Of a DNA stretch of 64,000 nt, positions 42,256 through 55,800 are shown piece after piece. The position numbers and the translations under genes are program-made. The notes beneath the pieces are model-generated. The model was not told the origin of the DNA. It searched no databases and saw only the letters and a program-made list of their open reading frames with translations. Each line of letters opens with the position of its first letter. Position 1 is the first letter of the stretch. This DNA comes from Eleginops maclovinus (lineage: Eukaryota > Chordata > Actinopteri > Perciformes > Eleginopidae): positions 9,127,983 to 9,191,982 of the forward strand of contig NC_086351.1 of the NCBI RefSeq assembly GCF_036324505.1, written 5' to 3'.

Positions 42256-45200
42256 GTCAAGATCACCAATTTCCTCCCCAAAAACTAATCGCAGCTCTGT
42301 CTTTAAATTCCAAAACCTCTAAATTATCTTAATGCAGATTCTATTGGGTAAAGCATGTGTTTAGCTGCTGAGTTTTCAACCTTGAGTTTGACCAACAGTG
42401 CTGTCTCACCCCCCCCCCCACACACACACACTGATTGTAACTGATGAGTTTCCTGTCTCTAGTTTTTCTATTTTTCCTGAGCTGAGCTATTTTTGTTAAT
42501 TACTTTGAAGCAAACGAACAAGGTGATGGATCAATCAGTCCATCAATCATAATCACCGGCTGTCGCAGAGCTGAATCAGACTGATAATGACAAATCTCAT
42601 TAAACAATGTAAACAATTTCATTACTGAAATACATGGCATTTACTGTGGGTAAAAATAACTTTATCTGCAACAACAGGGCACAGCAGAAAACGTTTGGCA
42701 AACCATTCTTGTACACATCCCTCTCAGGTAAACATTGCTTTATTCTCTGAGGCCCAAACCACCTCTGTAAAACACACAGCCATTTACATTGGTAACCTCA
42801 ATTGAAAAGCCATATTTCTAATTCACCAAATACGGATGCATTTAAAACATGTTGATATGAATAACTAAACTTGGTTCTTCTGAATGATATCAGTCTTAAA
42901 TATACATTATACCAATACTTTTTGTATAATATAGCATTGAATTGTTATAATTTGGAACCTGTTTGGAAAATCTAATTGATGTGTTTAAGTAAGACAAAAG
43001 TTAAGTCTTAAAATGTCAATATATAACTCACTTCCTTAATAACTAATATAATTATACTATCACTCAATCAAGAGACAATTCTATTTTGTAATCTCTAATA
43101 TTTCAAATGGGTCTGATGATTTAAAAACAAAATGATGAATACATTTTCCCACAAAATAATTGGTTGATTAATAATAATGAAAATGATCCTGTCCTCTATA
43201 GGAATAGACATTTAAAAAAAGATAACATAAAGAGTTCATGTGAATTTCTACAACACATGTTCTGCACATGGTTACTGCTGTACGGTTAGTTGTGTGTTTT
43301 CCTGTGACGGAAGTCTAATGTGCTACACCCCCATATTCAACATTGACCTCCACAGTTTTAATCCTCCCTAAATAAAGCATACACCACCTCCTACACTGGT
43401 ATTAAATTATAAGGAGAGGAAAAATCCAATATGTTCCTATTTCCAAGAACACTGTGCTACACATATCAATAAGAAGATTGCAGTCATGTCTATCCCAGCT
43501 GTAAGACCACCAACTGTTGTATTTGTTTCCGTTATTTTTTATCTGTTCAAGATTTTGCGCTGTTTACTTTGTTGTTATGGAGAATCATTATCAGTTGTCA
43601 TTTGTTTTTACATCATTGAGGCAGTTTTAGTTTTCCAGTTTTGATTTTGTGTCACTGTTCTTTTTTGTGGTGGATATGATTTACCGTCTGGGCGTCATGA
43701 AGATCAGAAACCACTCATGAAGAGAATAATGGGGATCCGTGCAAAACACTGGTCGTAAATAAACATGCAGCTTCCCATGCATTGGTTTTCAACATGCACA
43801 GTTTGTTTGAAGAAAATAATGTCTAAACAGCATCAACATCAACAGCACTGGTGTTTGTCAAACGGACAGTTTCAAGAAGTACATTTTCTTCTAAAAACGC
43901 CTGGTGGTACACTACAGATTATTGATGACATTATGACAGGGAGCAAAAGCTGGAGAGAACTGTCTTTTTCTATCTGGAGTAAATGTCTGTATACTAAACT
44001 AAAAACAAACGTGACCTATCACAATTCATAATGTTGATGTTAAAAAATGCATGCAGCCTGATCTTGGTTAGACACATCAGTTGCCTCTTCAAATCACCAC
44101 AACTTTGGATGAAACAGACGCTGACCATTATACAGAAAACAAGTCCCCGAAAAAGTCGTACTGTAAAGGCTGTGGCTGGGAAAACTACCCTCTGCATTTT
44201 AAGTAGAGATGCTGAATAGAAAACATAACAAATAATGGTGGCAATGCCCATCACTGCCAAAGTAAAAATAAATATGTGTCTGCAATGCGGTGAGCTGTTT
44301 TATCTTTATTTACCAAGGAATGAAAGCTCTTGTTCTGCAGGGAGGTGATACAAACATTCAAACACATTTACAGCGAAGAGCTGTCCAGTGTAGCCCGAGT
44401 CCTCCAACACTGTCTACAGAGCCGCTGCACATGTCTGGCTTTTGTTGACTTCTTGACTCAAATCTGAGCGGACAGGCCAATGGAAGACTACCCTAAAGGG
44501 GTGGGATAGCTTGGCAAAGTGTAAGGGGGAAGGACATGAGGGTGAAGTGAGTTTCAGTGCCACACAGGGAGTGTCAGAGGCTTTGTAATTCTGCCCTGTG
44601 GATGAAAGCCTCGGGTGTGTGATATGCTGTACTGGCAGGATTTACAAGAGCAGCAGTGACACTACCATTAAAGGCGTTTTACTCTGAGCAAGAACCCACA
44701 GAAAGAATGAGATGTACACACAGCAGGGATACTTGTTTTCCCAGAGGATGATATTCTTCTAGACAGGGTGTGGTATTATATGCTCATTTCACAAACATGC
44801 AATATGTATAAGACTGGTTGCAGTTATGCGAGGACAGACACAACACCAAAGGCAGGATGACATGTTGTAGCACCGAGCTTAAACTAGATGACAGCCAGGC
44901 AGCCTCCCTAAACAAAACTCATTTCAACATTTTTTTTTTGCCATTTATGATATCTTGTCCACCTCTGGTGTATAGGGGGTGGACACCATATCCTGAATAT
45001 ATATACAATCCACAACAGAAGCCATTGATTCAAATATATAGTTATTTCTGAGGTATTTGTTTATGATGTCGATATTTGACAACACTCGATTGCCCAATTT
45101 AATGTAGCATTGCCATTCAAAAGTTTAGAAAAACATGCCACAAAAGCTTGAGTGGGTGCAGTGAGATGGCTGAGAGAACTGCTCTTTATTTTTGAACAGC

Positions 45201-47394
45201 CCTCTTGACAAATAGATGTTATTTTGTATGAAGGGTTTGTTTTGTACATGACAAACAAAACGCTGTACCATAGTTCAACAAGACTGGCAACTGAAATGGT
45301 AGAAAAAGACACAAATACCTCTGAGCAAAAGTGCCATAACAATAGATGATGAAACTATAAACATGCAGAAATGTGCAGATTGAAATCAGAAAATTGTTAA
45401 CAGATTGGACTCACAAATCATTGTTTCAACTGTTTCAGTCCAGCCACTGAGTATTAAAGACTTCAGAGAGCCCAAAGAAATATTTAGAGCCAATTTGGTA
45501 GTTTCCAATCGCTTGATTTGCAGCATGTTTGTCTTTAGGATGTTTACTTTAATCCCCAGACAATCTGGAGGTGGAAGAACTTTCTCAAATGTCTGGAAGT
45601 GACCTTAAAAAAATCTACAGAAAACTTTCTTTCCAAACATATACTCCTGTTAACTCTGGATGATCCACAGACCTAATTTTTAAGGATTTAACTGGAACTA
45701 CTTTCAGAGTTCTTGGGACACGCTTCCTGGAAAAAGAATGTGCTGATTTTTAAAATGCGATTGTTCAATACTATCTAATATTCCATGCAAGCAACTCATT
45801 TGCCGATTGGGGCAAAAAAATATCTGGGGCATACCTCAACAAGTTGTTCAATAAAACCAAAAGCAACTTGAATGAATGGATGCCACGAGATTCTATTTTA
45901 AAGTCCAATTTCTTACAATCTGAGTGAGCTGACCCTTTAATATTTAACATAAATTTCACAGTGGGACAGCGGTAGGCTGCAGATTTATTGAATTATACTC
46001 GGCAGGTGTTGATTTAAGACCCCCTATAATGTGTATCTGCATTTTTCTCATCCCTGGTTGTAAATCCCCTTCCGACAGTAATATCCAGTGCATGTAGTGG
46101 TGGATAATCTTTTGTGTTTCGTGGATTAAGCTCATGCTATGTGGATTTTCTTGACGGAGGATGCAAAAAAAACCGACAATCTTTGAATGAATTTTCACGT
46201 GGGGGAGAGTGCAAGCAGCATGAAACAAGGCTGTGGGCTTTAATTTTGCCGGTTTGAGATGCTATTGTTAGAGATTTTGTGTCACAGGTGTGTCTTTCTT
46301 TACGCCGCAGTGATTCTGCATGTGTTGTTCTGAGCAAGGTATTGCTCCAAGGGGGGGAAGCTTGATGATGTAGCTGTCACTTTATTAAGATACATTTTCC
46401 AATCACATGGCGAGATTTCCCACCCTCAGGAGTGCCAGTATTGGGATTTGATTACAGCCTCCCACAATGCGTCACGTTTTACATCACAATCCAATAGCAA
46501 AGAAATACTAGAGTGGGGATATTCTGCAGCCTCACCTCCTAAAACGAGAGGTTTAAAATGAGCTCTGGGGATAAGCAGTAAATCACAAGAATGAAAATCA
46601 TCACAGTGTTATGTATCAGCTCATTTAGCAATACTGAATGGAGGATCTGATTCAACAAGAGCTGTAAAATTAGTGGTGTTCATGAACTTAAATGCTACTA
46701 AAACAACTGTGAAATAAAAGCAGTTGTTATTTGCTTCAAGCATTGCTTTTCTGTTCCCGGTGAATAACAGATAAAAACTGGTGTCATATAACAAAACAAG
46801 ATGACAAAATAATGAAACATAGCAATAAGAAAGAACTCACATGGGATGTGCAGTGGAATATGACATGAATGGTAATTATTACTGTGCACTCAGGACTGAT
46901 ATTGTTGAAGAAATGCTTACACAGGCTGCTTTTGAGTGAGTCTCCCAGCATTTTTTTAATTGATTGTTTTAGTGTTACGCTCAAACACAATGAGATATAT
47001 TCCCAGACAGTCGGTTCATATCATGCCACGAGTTAGGACTGAAACATTTCATTTTCCTGCTTTAATAAAGCTTGGAATTACAGAACAATACAATAAAAAT
47101 CATCTCATAATCTTGTAAAAATCATCTATAGTGCCACAAAGACAGTTTGAGTAAATGGTAGAATATCAAAGGAGGATTGCCCAAAGTCAGAAATCGACAA
47201 AATATCACAGAAGCCCATAATTAAATGATTTAAACATAAAGGACAGACATCTTCCTATTCTGTCTGAAAATGCTAAAACCAAGATACAGCTCAAATTCAT
47301 ATATTGGTTTGTACATATAAGGCAGCCCAAAGAACAGCAAATGCTGATGGGTTTGTTTCTAGTTCGGTCATTGACCTGATGATGGTTCTAGAAA

Positions 47395-47465
47395 AAAATT
47401 ACTTAGAATTACTTTATTTATCCCAATTTGGGAATTTCTTATGTTGCAGCAGCATTGTGGAGCAT
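47395..47465 (+). repeat. teleost interspersed repeat fragment (tttatttatcccaatttggg type)
   Basis: The sequence actttatttatcccaatttg followed by ggaatttcttatgttgcagc is close to a motif found dispersed in many fish genomes, often at LINE or SINE ends. Only this short piece is recognisable. Confidence 0.45.
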
Positions 47466-48327
47466 TTCACCCAAATACATGTCAACCTCATGATGACGCT
47501 ACATGAAAAGCTATAGGATGATCAAAGTCACTAGGACTCATCCTCTGGTGACCATGAATGCCAGTATAAAATGTAATGGCATCCATGGTAGTATTTATTC
47601 TAGATCACAGCAGTGGACCGACTGACCAGTATTGCTGAAACAGATAGTCTGTATGTGTTAATCCTAGAGTTTAGCTGTTATCTGTAAGGGTCGAATTTCT
47701 TTCTAACTGAGACATTGCCTACATGAATCTTTGGTTTTAACTTCTCCCGAAGCGGATAATAAATACACCCCAAGGGCAAAACAGAATGTGTTTAATTAAC
47801 AGCAGTAAAGAAAACTGTTCAGAGAAGGAATACCAATATGTTAACTAACTTCCTTTTGTCGATTTGGTTTTCTATGTTTTCTAAAGCATCATAGTCCAGG
47901 CAAATTGGTACATGTACTGTATATGTTAGTGCTATTATATAAATGTCCTAAACAAGTCTATTGTAAGTCAAAACCATCTGGCTGTAGGAGTGGGAAGGTG
48001 GCAAAAACATGTTTAAGAACTTACAGTAAATGAATATACATTTACAGAATTGTCAAGAACTACAAGTTTTGGAACTTTGCAATAAACACACACAAGACAA
48101 AAATAAATCAAGTCTTCAGTTAATGACGTGTTGTTAAATAAAGAAACCAATCAACTCAGCATCCTGGATATAAGAACGTAACGCTTGTAGGTCGATTGCT
48201 TATTGAGGTGCAGGCCCACTTTCCAGAGCCTACAGGGATCCTTCTTGGATTCCAATTTGACAACAGTAGGGAGGTGGGAGGTGTTGGACAGAGAACATGA
48301 ATATCAGAGCCAAGCTGGATTCAAAGC

Positions 48328-48400
48328 TCACACACACAAATGTATGCACACACTCAAACACCCGCATGCATGCACACACACACATACACATGCACACAGC
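48328..48400. repeat. imperfect CA-rich repeat
   Basis: CA dinucleotides are interspersed with ATGCA and AAACAC variants. The open frames here are low-complexity His/Thr artefacts. Confidence 0.85.
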
Positions 48401-51400
48401 AGGCCAAAGCAAAGCAGACTGTGATCATACCACCACATCGACCCACCGCCTTCTGTTAGCTGTTTTCATGCTTGCCTTCTTTTCATGTCATGCTTAAGTG
48501 TATGATGAAAACAGAGAGGAAGGTGAAATCAGGGTGAAACCTTTGTATTTCATTATGATGACTCAAAATTGGAATCAGAAACATCCGGCGTTTTATTATC
48601 ACTGTTGCTTTGATTACTTTTGCTTTACTCTGCAAACATCTTCCTGACATTCTGGGTATATCTGAGAAGAACTCTTATTTGACCTGGCCTGAATTGCTCA
48701 CATCAGTAAAATAGGTCAACCGAAATGCATTACTGTATTTTTAAGATCCTGCACACCTGCAACATTTTTTAAAGCTAGCGAACCGAACCAGAGGACAGAT
48801 GTCTTTGCATGCAGAAAGGGTGTGAGGTGACAAGAGTGAACCTTCAACAACCCTCCTCATCTGTTCTCTGCCAAAACACACAGTGTAATTTATTTATCCT
48901 GGAGAATAAGGTCATGTAGCGATATCTGAAGATCCCTTGGGTCATTCCTTTATAATGACTTTTTTTGGGCAGGACAGTTCACACAGAGTTAACTGTGCTT
49001 CGTTGAGAGGAGTTTCGGCTGCTTGTGCTCAGCAGAGTAATGAGACATTTCGAGCCATCTCAGCAACCAAATTGACAGCGTCACTGACTGGTGGTCCACT
49101 GGGAGCCCCTTGTTAGGATGTTGAGATATAATTGCACGACATGTTGGCATTGGGGGACATAAAGAGAAAGGGCAGAAAGGACGCTTTTCAGCATTCTCAT
49201 GGCTATGTTTGAATGGTTAGGCCATATCTATATATTGCCATGCTATCAACATCAATCCTTTGAACACAAAACTAGATTTTCTTACCTTCAAATAAAAAGC
49301 TCCTTTTAATTCTCTTTCTCATCACTCAAAACAAATGGTGAAGCAGCCGTGGGACAAATGATTGATTACTATAAAACCAGGCTCGCTCACTCCCCCAGTA
49401 TTGTGAAGATCCTCAGAGCCAAGAATAGATCTGAAGACTGACAGCTGCCTCTCCCATAGGACGCCAGCCTCTTGCTTGTGCTAATTTGTGCCAATGCCTA
49501 CGCATGTAGAGGTGTGAGCAAATAATACCACAGAGGTTTGGGCACACTTGTCAGAATCAGTCAGTCGGCCTTGATTGAGTGGAAAGAATAGGTTTCTGGT
49601 GCGACTGCAGTTAAGACGCATATGTTTACCACGCACCATGCATCTCTGTACGCATGTCGTATTTAATATAGCGCACAGCATAGAAGCCTTTGTTCTGACG
49701 CACAATATTTGCATAAAGAAGTTTAGAATATGAGACTGCCCCTCTACCTTTCTGAATACACTATGGTCTCTGTGGGGGATCCCACAGATAAAGAAATGAC
49801 ACACTGCCAGCTCAATGTCAACTTTGCAACTATGTAAAAAACCTCTGAATAATTCATAAGAGCTGCTGTATGCTTTCTATGTGCCAAGGAATACAGTGAT
49901 ACTGCAAGCATGGCATCCCTGCAAAGTAACAAAAAAGCACAGGAGTATAGAGCTTTGGCGTTATGTCTACTGTTAACAAAAGTGGTGGCTGTCAAACTGC
50001 GGAGGCCTTTTCCAAGAAGGGGTGAATTTGATCCTTCGCATACCTGAACGATTCTGCCAGATGAAGGCGGATAGAACAAGCTACTGTGAACATTAGCTTT
50101 CAGAAAGAAGCTTTTTCTCGCAGTCAATTCAATTCAAGCATTCATGGAAACTCGAACAGTGCCCTTCCTCGCTTAGTTGCAGCAGTATGTAGTGGATAAC
50201 CTTGATAGCAATGCTGTATCTGTTTTCTGTACCAATGCAGAGCCGCTAGAATTGAAACAGGTAACGGGCAGGCAGGTGGCCAGAGCTTAGTGGCGATATT
50301 TCCAGCCAGACATCCGTCTGACAAGAGGTGTTGCAGCTAATGAAATCATGAGGCAGGGATGAACATGGAGAGAAAGATGCCACCTGTGTTCCACAGAAAT
50401 AGCTTGGGTGTTGAGTGGAGTGATGAAGCTGTGATCTGAGTCTCAAGCCTTTCCATCCGGAGTATGAAGCTGAGATCTTACCCCACCCCCCCCACCACCT
50501 CCTCACCACTTCTTAATTGGCTAGATGGGGGAGATTATAGAGCCCCTTGGAAAGAGTTGCTAGGATATTGATGTCTCAGGATGGACATTGCTTTTGTCAA
50601 TTTTTGCCTACCAACTGTATTTTCTCTAAGACATTGACACACATTTTTTCTGTTATGAGCTTTTAATAAAAACATTATTAAACAGTATGTCAAAAGACAA
50701 TAGCAGCCAATGAGAAATCAGATGAAATGTCCCCTTTATCAGCATACAACCTCTGTTAGCTAAGCATCATTAGTGAAGTGTAAACAAAACAAAAAAATCT
50801 ATATTTGATAATAAAGATAATCCCGAGACTTGTAGTTCACTGATAATTATCATGTTCCTTTAAAGAGGAGATCTTCTAAAAAGCTCCCCGAAGACATAAT
50901 TTACTCGAGCTAACGGATTGACCGGAGGGCAAATCAATAACAGCAAGCAACTGTTTGTGCACTTTAGCAGAAGCATAAATCTCTGTCCAACAACATGAAG
51001 TGCCAATGCTGTCGGAACTACTCAACTGCATGAAATGTGGGGAAGCTGCCACAGCTTCCATATGGCAAATACAGCCATGAGCTTGGACACATACACTTAC
51101 TGTAAGCCAGGGCAAAATGAATTGGCTGTGAATATGTTTTAATGCTTACTGTCAGCATTACTAAAAAGAAACACTGCAAGAAAAGAAGGGTCAACCAAGA
51201 AAACAAAGATATTTGAAGCACTTCAATTAGAGAGGAAAAAACAACATTGCATGCAGATAACATCTTTTCCTTCAAAAGATAATCCCTGCAGTTAAACATA
51301 AGGTTCACATTTGCAGAATGTACCAATCTTTTGACTCGTATAACAAAGTAATATACTATTGGGGTTGCTGAATGACATCTCTGTCACGTGTTGCAGATAT

Positions 51401-52847
51401 TTTGGGCTTTCAAAACTCACCACACAGCCTGTGCTCTGTTTTAGAGGAAAAACTTTTCATAAAAGTTGAAGTTTTGAGTCACTTTCAAACCTTTTTTCCA
51501 GCTCACACTGTCAACAGCTGAGTGCTGCAGGAAGGTGTCATGAATAAGCTTCCATTTCTTTCTCTAGTGAGCACATCAACAGAGACAGAGGGAGGGCTAT
51601 TTTTGCTCCTGTAATTTACATGGCAATATGTTATGATTGTTCTGCTGACATATTTATTGTGTAAATTAATAAAAAAGTCACAAGACTGTAATACTTAATC
51701 AATCAATAGCCACATCTATATGAAAATGGAACCCTTAAAACATTTTCTTATAAAAATAGATATAAATTATCCATCATCTCTATAAGCATAGTGACATTAT
51801 GGTTTATAATTTACAACACTGTATTATCAGAATGGGTTGAAGCTGTTATATTTGCTCATTTCAATGCTACTAGCTTTCTCTGACAAAAACAGCAACTTAT
51901 TTATGACACTTCCTCCAGCAAACAGTGTTTTGAAGGGTTAGTTTGGATTCAAAAAAGTCACACAATAACAAACCAAGCGATTGAGGCAGCTGTAGCACAG
52001 CAACTACCGAGTTCTGCAATGGATAATTACTATATTTATCAAAAAGGAGTCTGGAGCCTTTAAAGAAAGCAGAATAACAAATGAAGGGAAAGGTAAAGCA
52101 GTGAAAATATGCTAAATATACACTGACAATGATTCTCTTAGGTGGGATATTTGTTTGTTTATTTATTTGTTTAGGTGTTGCTGGTACCTCTTTTTGATAT
52201 TCTGCATGTCTCTGGGGGGCCCTACCTCCATTATCTGAATATTTTCCAATGGGTAACGGCTTTCCAATTCAGATGTATCCCTTTAACGATTCAATAGATG
52301 CAGGTAAGAAGACCTGAAGATGAAAAGGATGGCACTCGAAGTCCAACACGTATAGATTACAGGACTGGTCTGTGAATTGCTCCATCGGTACTGTACATGC
52401 ATGTCATCATGTAGCCCTCATCTGATCTTCCTTACTTACACTCTGTCTCATCCTGACAGTGACATAACAAGAAGTGACATCACAAGGAATATCATTATGT
52501 ATAAATGAGCCACCCACTGCTTTAGTTTCCTCCATAAATTAGCAGGAGAAAAAAGAACAAAGCTTTCAAGGAACATGATATTTAAATCGTTCCTGCTCAC
52601 TGCAGAGTGAGAGAAGCTAATAGACTGCCAACCCTGAGCTGCAGAAAAGGAAATTGCGGCCGAATAGAGCAGGTAAAGAAGGTGGTCCAAGGTGAGGTAA
52701 CTCACACACATAAGAGTGCTATGATCGCACCAGGAGGTGTGAGCTGTAAAAACTGCCACCCCCTTCTAAAGGTGCAAAGATAAATGAGCACACAACTCTC
52801 TGTTTCTGCCCTTTCATTTCATTTCTGTGCTGCTCCAGGTAAACATG

Positions 52848-52886
52848 AGAGAGAGAGAGAGAGAGAGAGAACGAGAGAGAGAGAGA
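52848..52886. repeat. (GA)n microsatellite, interrupted
   Basis: This is a GA run of about 39 bases with one acg interruption. Confidence 0.9.
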
Positions 52887-55800
52887 AATGAGATGGGGTC
52901 TCTGAGCATTTTACTCTATCACACAGATACACAAACACACAGGCAGAAAGGGGATGGGAGCTTTGAGGATATGCACTTCTTCAGGCAATTAAAACATGCA
53001 TGCCGATACTTTCTCTTATGTACATTCACTCGAGCACACACATATCCAAAATGCTACCTTACATGGATTTGGATCTAGAGAAAACAATCAAGGAGAACAC
53101 TTGAACCAGATCTGTATGTGCAGCTTGACACACCATCATCTCGAATAAACACATAAATCTCATCCCCTTACTCCCTTTTTGTCATTTGTCCTCAGTTTGC
53201 GACAGCAGAGAGATCAAACACTTTACTTCCGAGTCCATGTAAGTGGAGACAACACAATCAGATTAAACACATACAAGATAATAGCTTCCCTGTAACTGTG
53301 ATTGAACAAGGGAGCCAATCATTTCTCCTAACTCAAACCGGAAAAGACTGTGCTATGACTCGTCTATTTAAGACACCTTTCTCGCTTCCTTGATCCAGTT
53401 GTAACATCTGGATTGAAACACACACACACAGAGGTTTTAATCAGGGGCAAGCAGCAGGACAGGAGGAGAGAGCGCTGAATCCATTAAATATGGATTAGAG
53501 TGGTAATCGCTTGAGAGTGGGACATGAGGGCAGAGGGCTGTGGGAGGACAGCCAGGTGGACGAACTGGTTTGACATGGACTTCAACAGGGGCAAAGAGAG
53601 AGAGGGAGAGAGAGATAAAGTCAGCATGGATGTGGCAGCAGTGTCCTTAAAAATGCAGGCTTAGTGTTAGCATATAGAGGCCTACAAGCTAGTTTATTGC
53701 TCCATCTGTTCAAGAGCAAATAATGGTGGCAAAAAGGCGATAAAGGAAAATGAACACAGCATCTGAGCACTGAAAGCAGCAGAAACGAGTGGGTGCTAGG
53801 GACTTGTTTGTTTGTGTCTGTGTACATGTTGCCCACGAAGGGCATTGGCTGTGACAACACTGTGTAATCTGGGAATAAATGTGGGTTAATGATACTGCAG
53901 GCCAGATGTGCCTCACTCACGTGTCGGACGCTTTGCGGATGTTACTGGAAAGTGAATGTCAACACCATGGCTGCATATTTTAACACTGACGGCTAAATAT
54001 GTAAATTCTGTCTGCGATAACACGGGATGAGTAAGTGGCTCAGCAGTTTTGGATCTGTCCAGTTGAACAGCATCAGCATATGTGTATTTACAAAGAATGC
54101 ATCTTGTGACGCATTAAAACAGCAGCAAATAGCATGCTGTATTTAAATTGGACCCCTTTTTTCTATAAAAACACATATTTGCAATAAAGGGAATTGTGCC
54201 TCCTTTCATGTTTCAGTGTCAATGGTAATTGTAGTCCATTGAAGAAATGAATTCCCCAGTAGGCAGAGAAAGCTATTTTAATTTTTCAGGCTTGCGGAGC
54301 CCTGCCCTGTTAATGAGCACTTGCTTTTTCCATGTGAGGATTTGTAGCATTTTTTGTTATGCCATTGACATGGTTGAAAAACAAGGAATTTGAAGATGCC
54401 AAGTTGGATTCCCGAATTATTGTTTTCCTTTTACGTCACCAACCAATAACTTGATGAATCATGTAAAGTATTAGTACAACAATATTCATCTATCAGTTCA
54501 GCACTAGTTCAAATAATACATTACTCATAAATTAGATATCAAAACAATGTACTTCGGTCAGAGACAACCTGGAAAGCACTTGAAGCAGAATGATCCTCTG
54601 TCGGTTCAAAGAAGCATTTTACTGTTGGTGTAACAAAGCTACACACCAAGAATGTGTGCTTGGATGGTATTCAAATTCAGCAAAAGTTGAGTTGAGTAAA
54701 GAAAAAACAACCTTCATTATCCACGATTATCCTTCAGCTTCAAATCTAACACATACAAGACTTGAATCACAGCTGGCAAGTAAGTTTGTGAAATCAAGAA
54801 ACACATCTGAAATGTGGCTTTTGGGTGTGAAAAGCTTCTCTGAAGAAATCCTTGATATGTGAGAGAGTCCAAAATACACCCATATGAAAGAGAGTCTTTG
54901 CAGGGTTTGGCAAACGGTGTCTTGGTTTGGCCACCAGTGAATAATGCTGGAAGCACAGTCCACCGCAGAGATGCATTTTGTAGACGAGACCCTCAACAGA
55001 ACGATCTTCACTCCAAAGAGGCTGTTTCAAAGGCACCCCAGTAGGTAGAGGATCAAAGCTATTCCAAAGCTGCCCTGGACCATCATCTTTATCGCTTTGT
55101 TCTGCAACACTTCCCCCGTATTCAGCAATGACATCGGGCAAAAGAATTTGAAGGTATGATTGAGCAGCTTTGATACAGGATTTGGAGAGAACCTAAAGTA
55201 AACCCACTTTTGCGTCTGAATAAGAGGAAACCGGTGCTTTGAACTATTATTTCTCATTTTCTTTAGCTGATGTTGGTGTATTTACTCCTAGCCTGATACC
55301 TACAGTGGAAATAAAACTCTAAATTTTATATGCCAGATTGAGACGACAGAGAGACGATCAAACTTGACTCGTATGAAACAGTTTTGCCTCAAAGGCCAAC
55401 ATGGTGTCTTTCAAAGATGTTTGATGGTGGCTGCTTAAAAGTCAGCCATGTCGTTTGACAAGCAGACTTTGACAGACATATCAGGGTATACCGGCAATAT
55501 CAGGGATAAAATGAACCTGACAGATGGAAAGAAATTTCAGACGAGTGCTCTTCCTCCTCGTCCTTAAAGTCTCGTTTGAAAACGCTGCTGCTGGCTATAT
55601 ATGATCAGCGTTAATAAGGAGAGGAGCTCTGACTTGATCAATCATAGAATTTGGCAGCAGAGCAGTAGAGCACACAGAGGGTAGTCTGATTATTTCCGCC
55701 CCTAGAGTCTGCTGCTCCATCCTGAGAGGCTGTATTCATTTTAACAGTGGGTCCCTGTTGTCTCTGCAGCTCTCTTCCTCTTTCACACCCATTCCATCAT

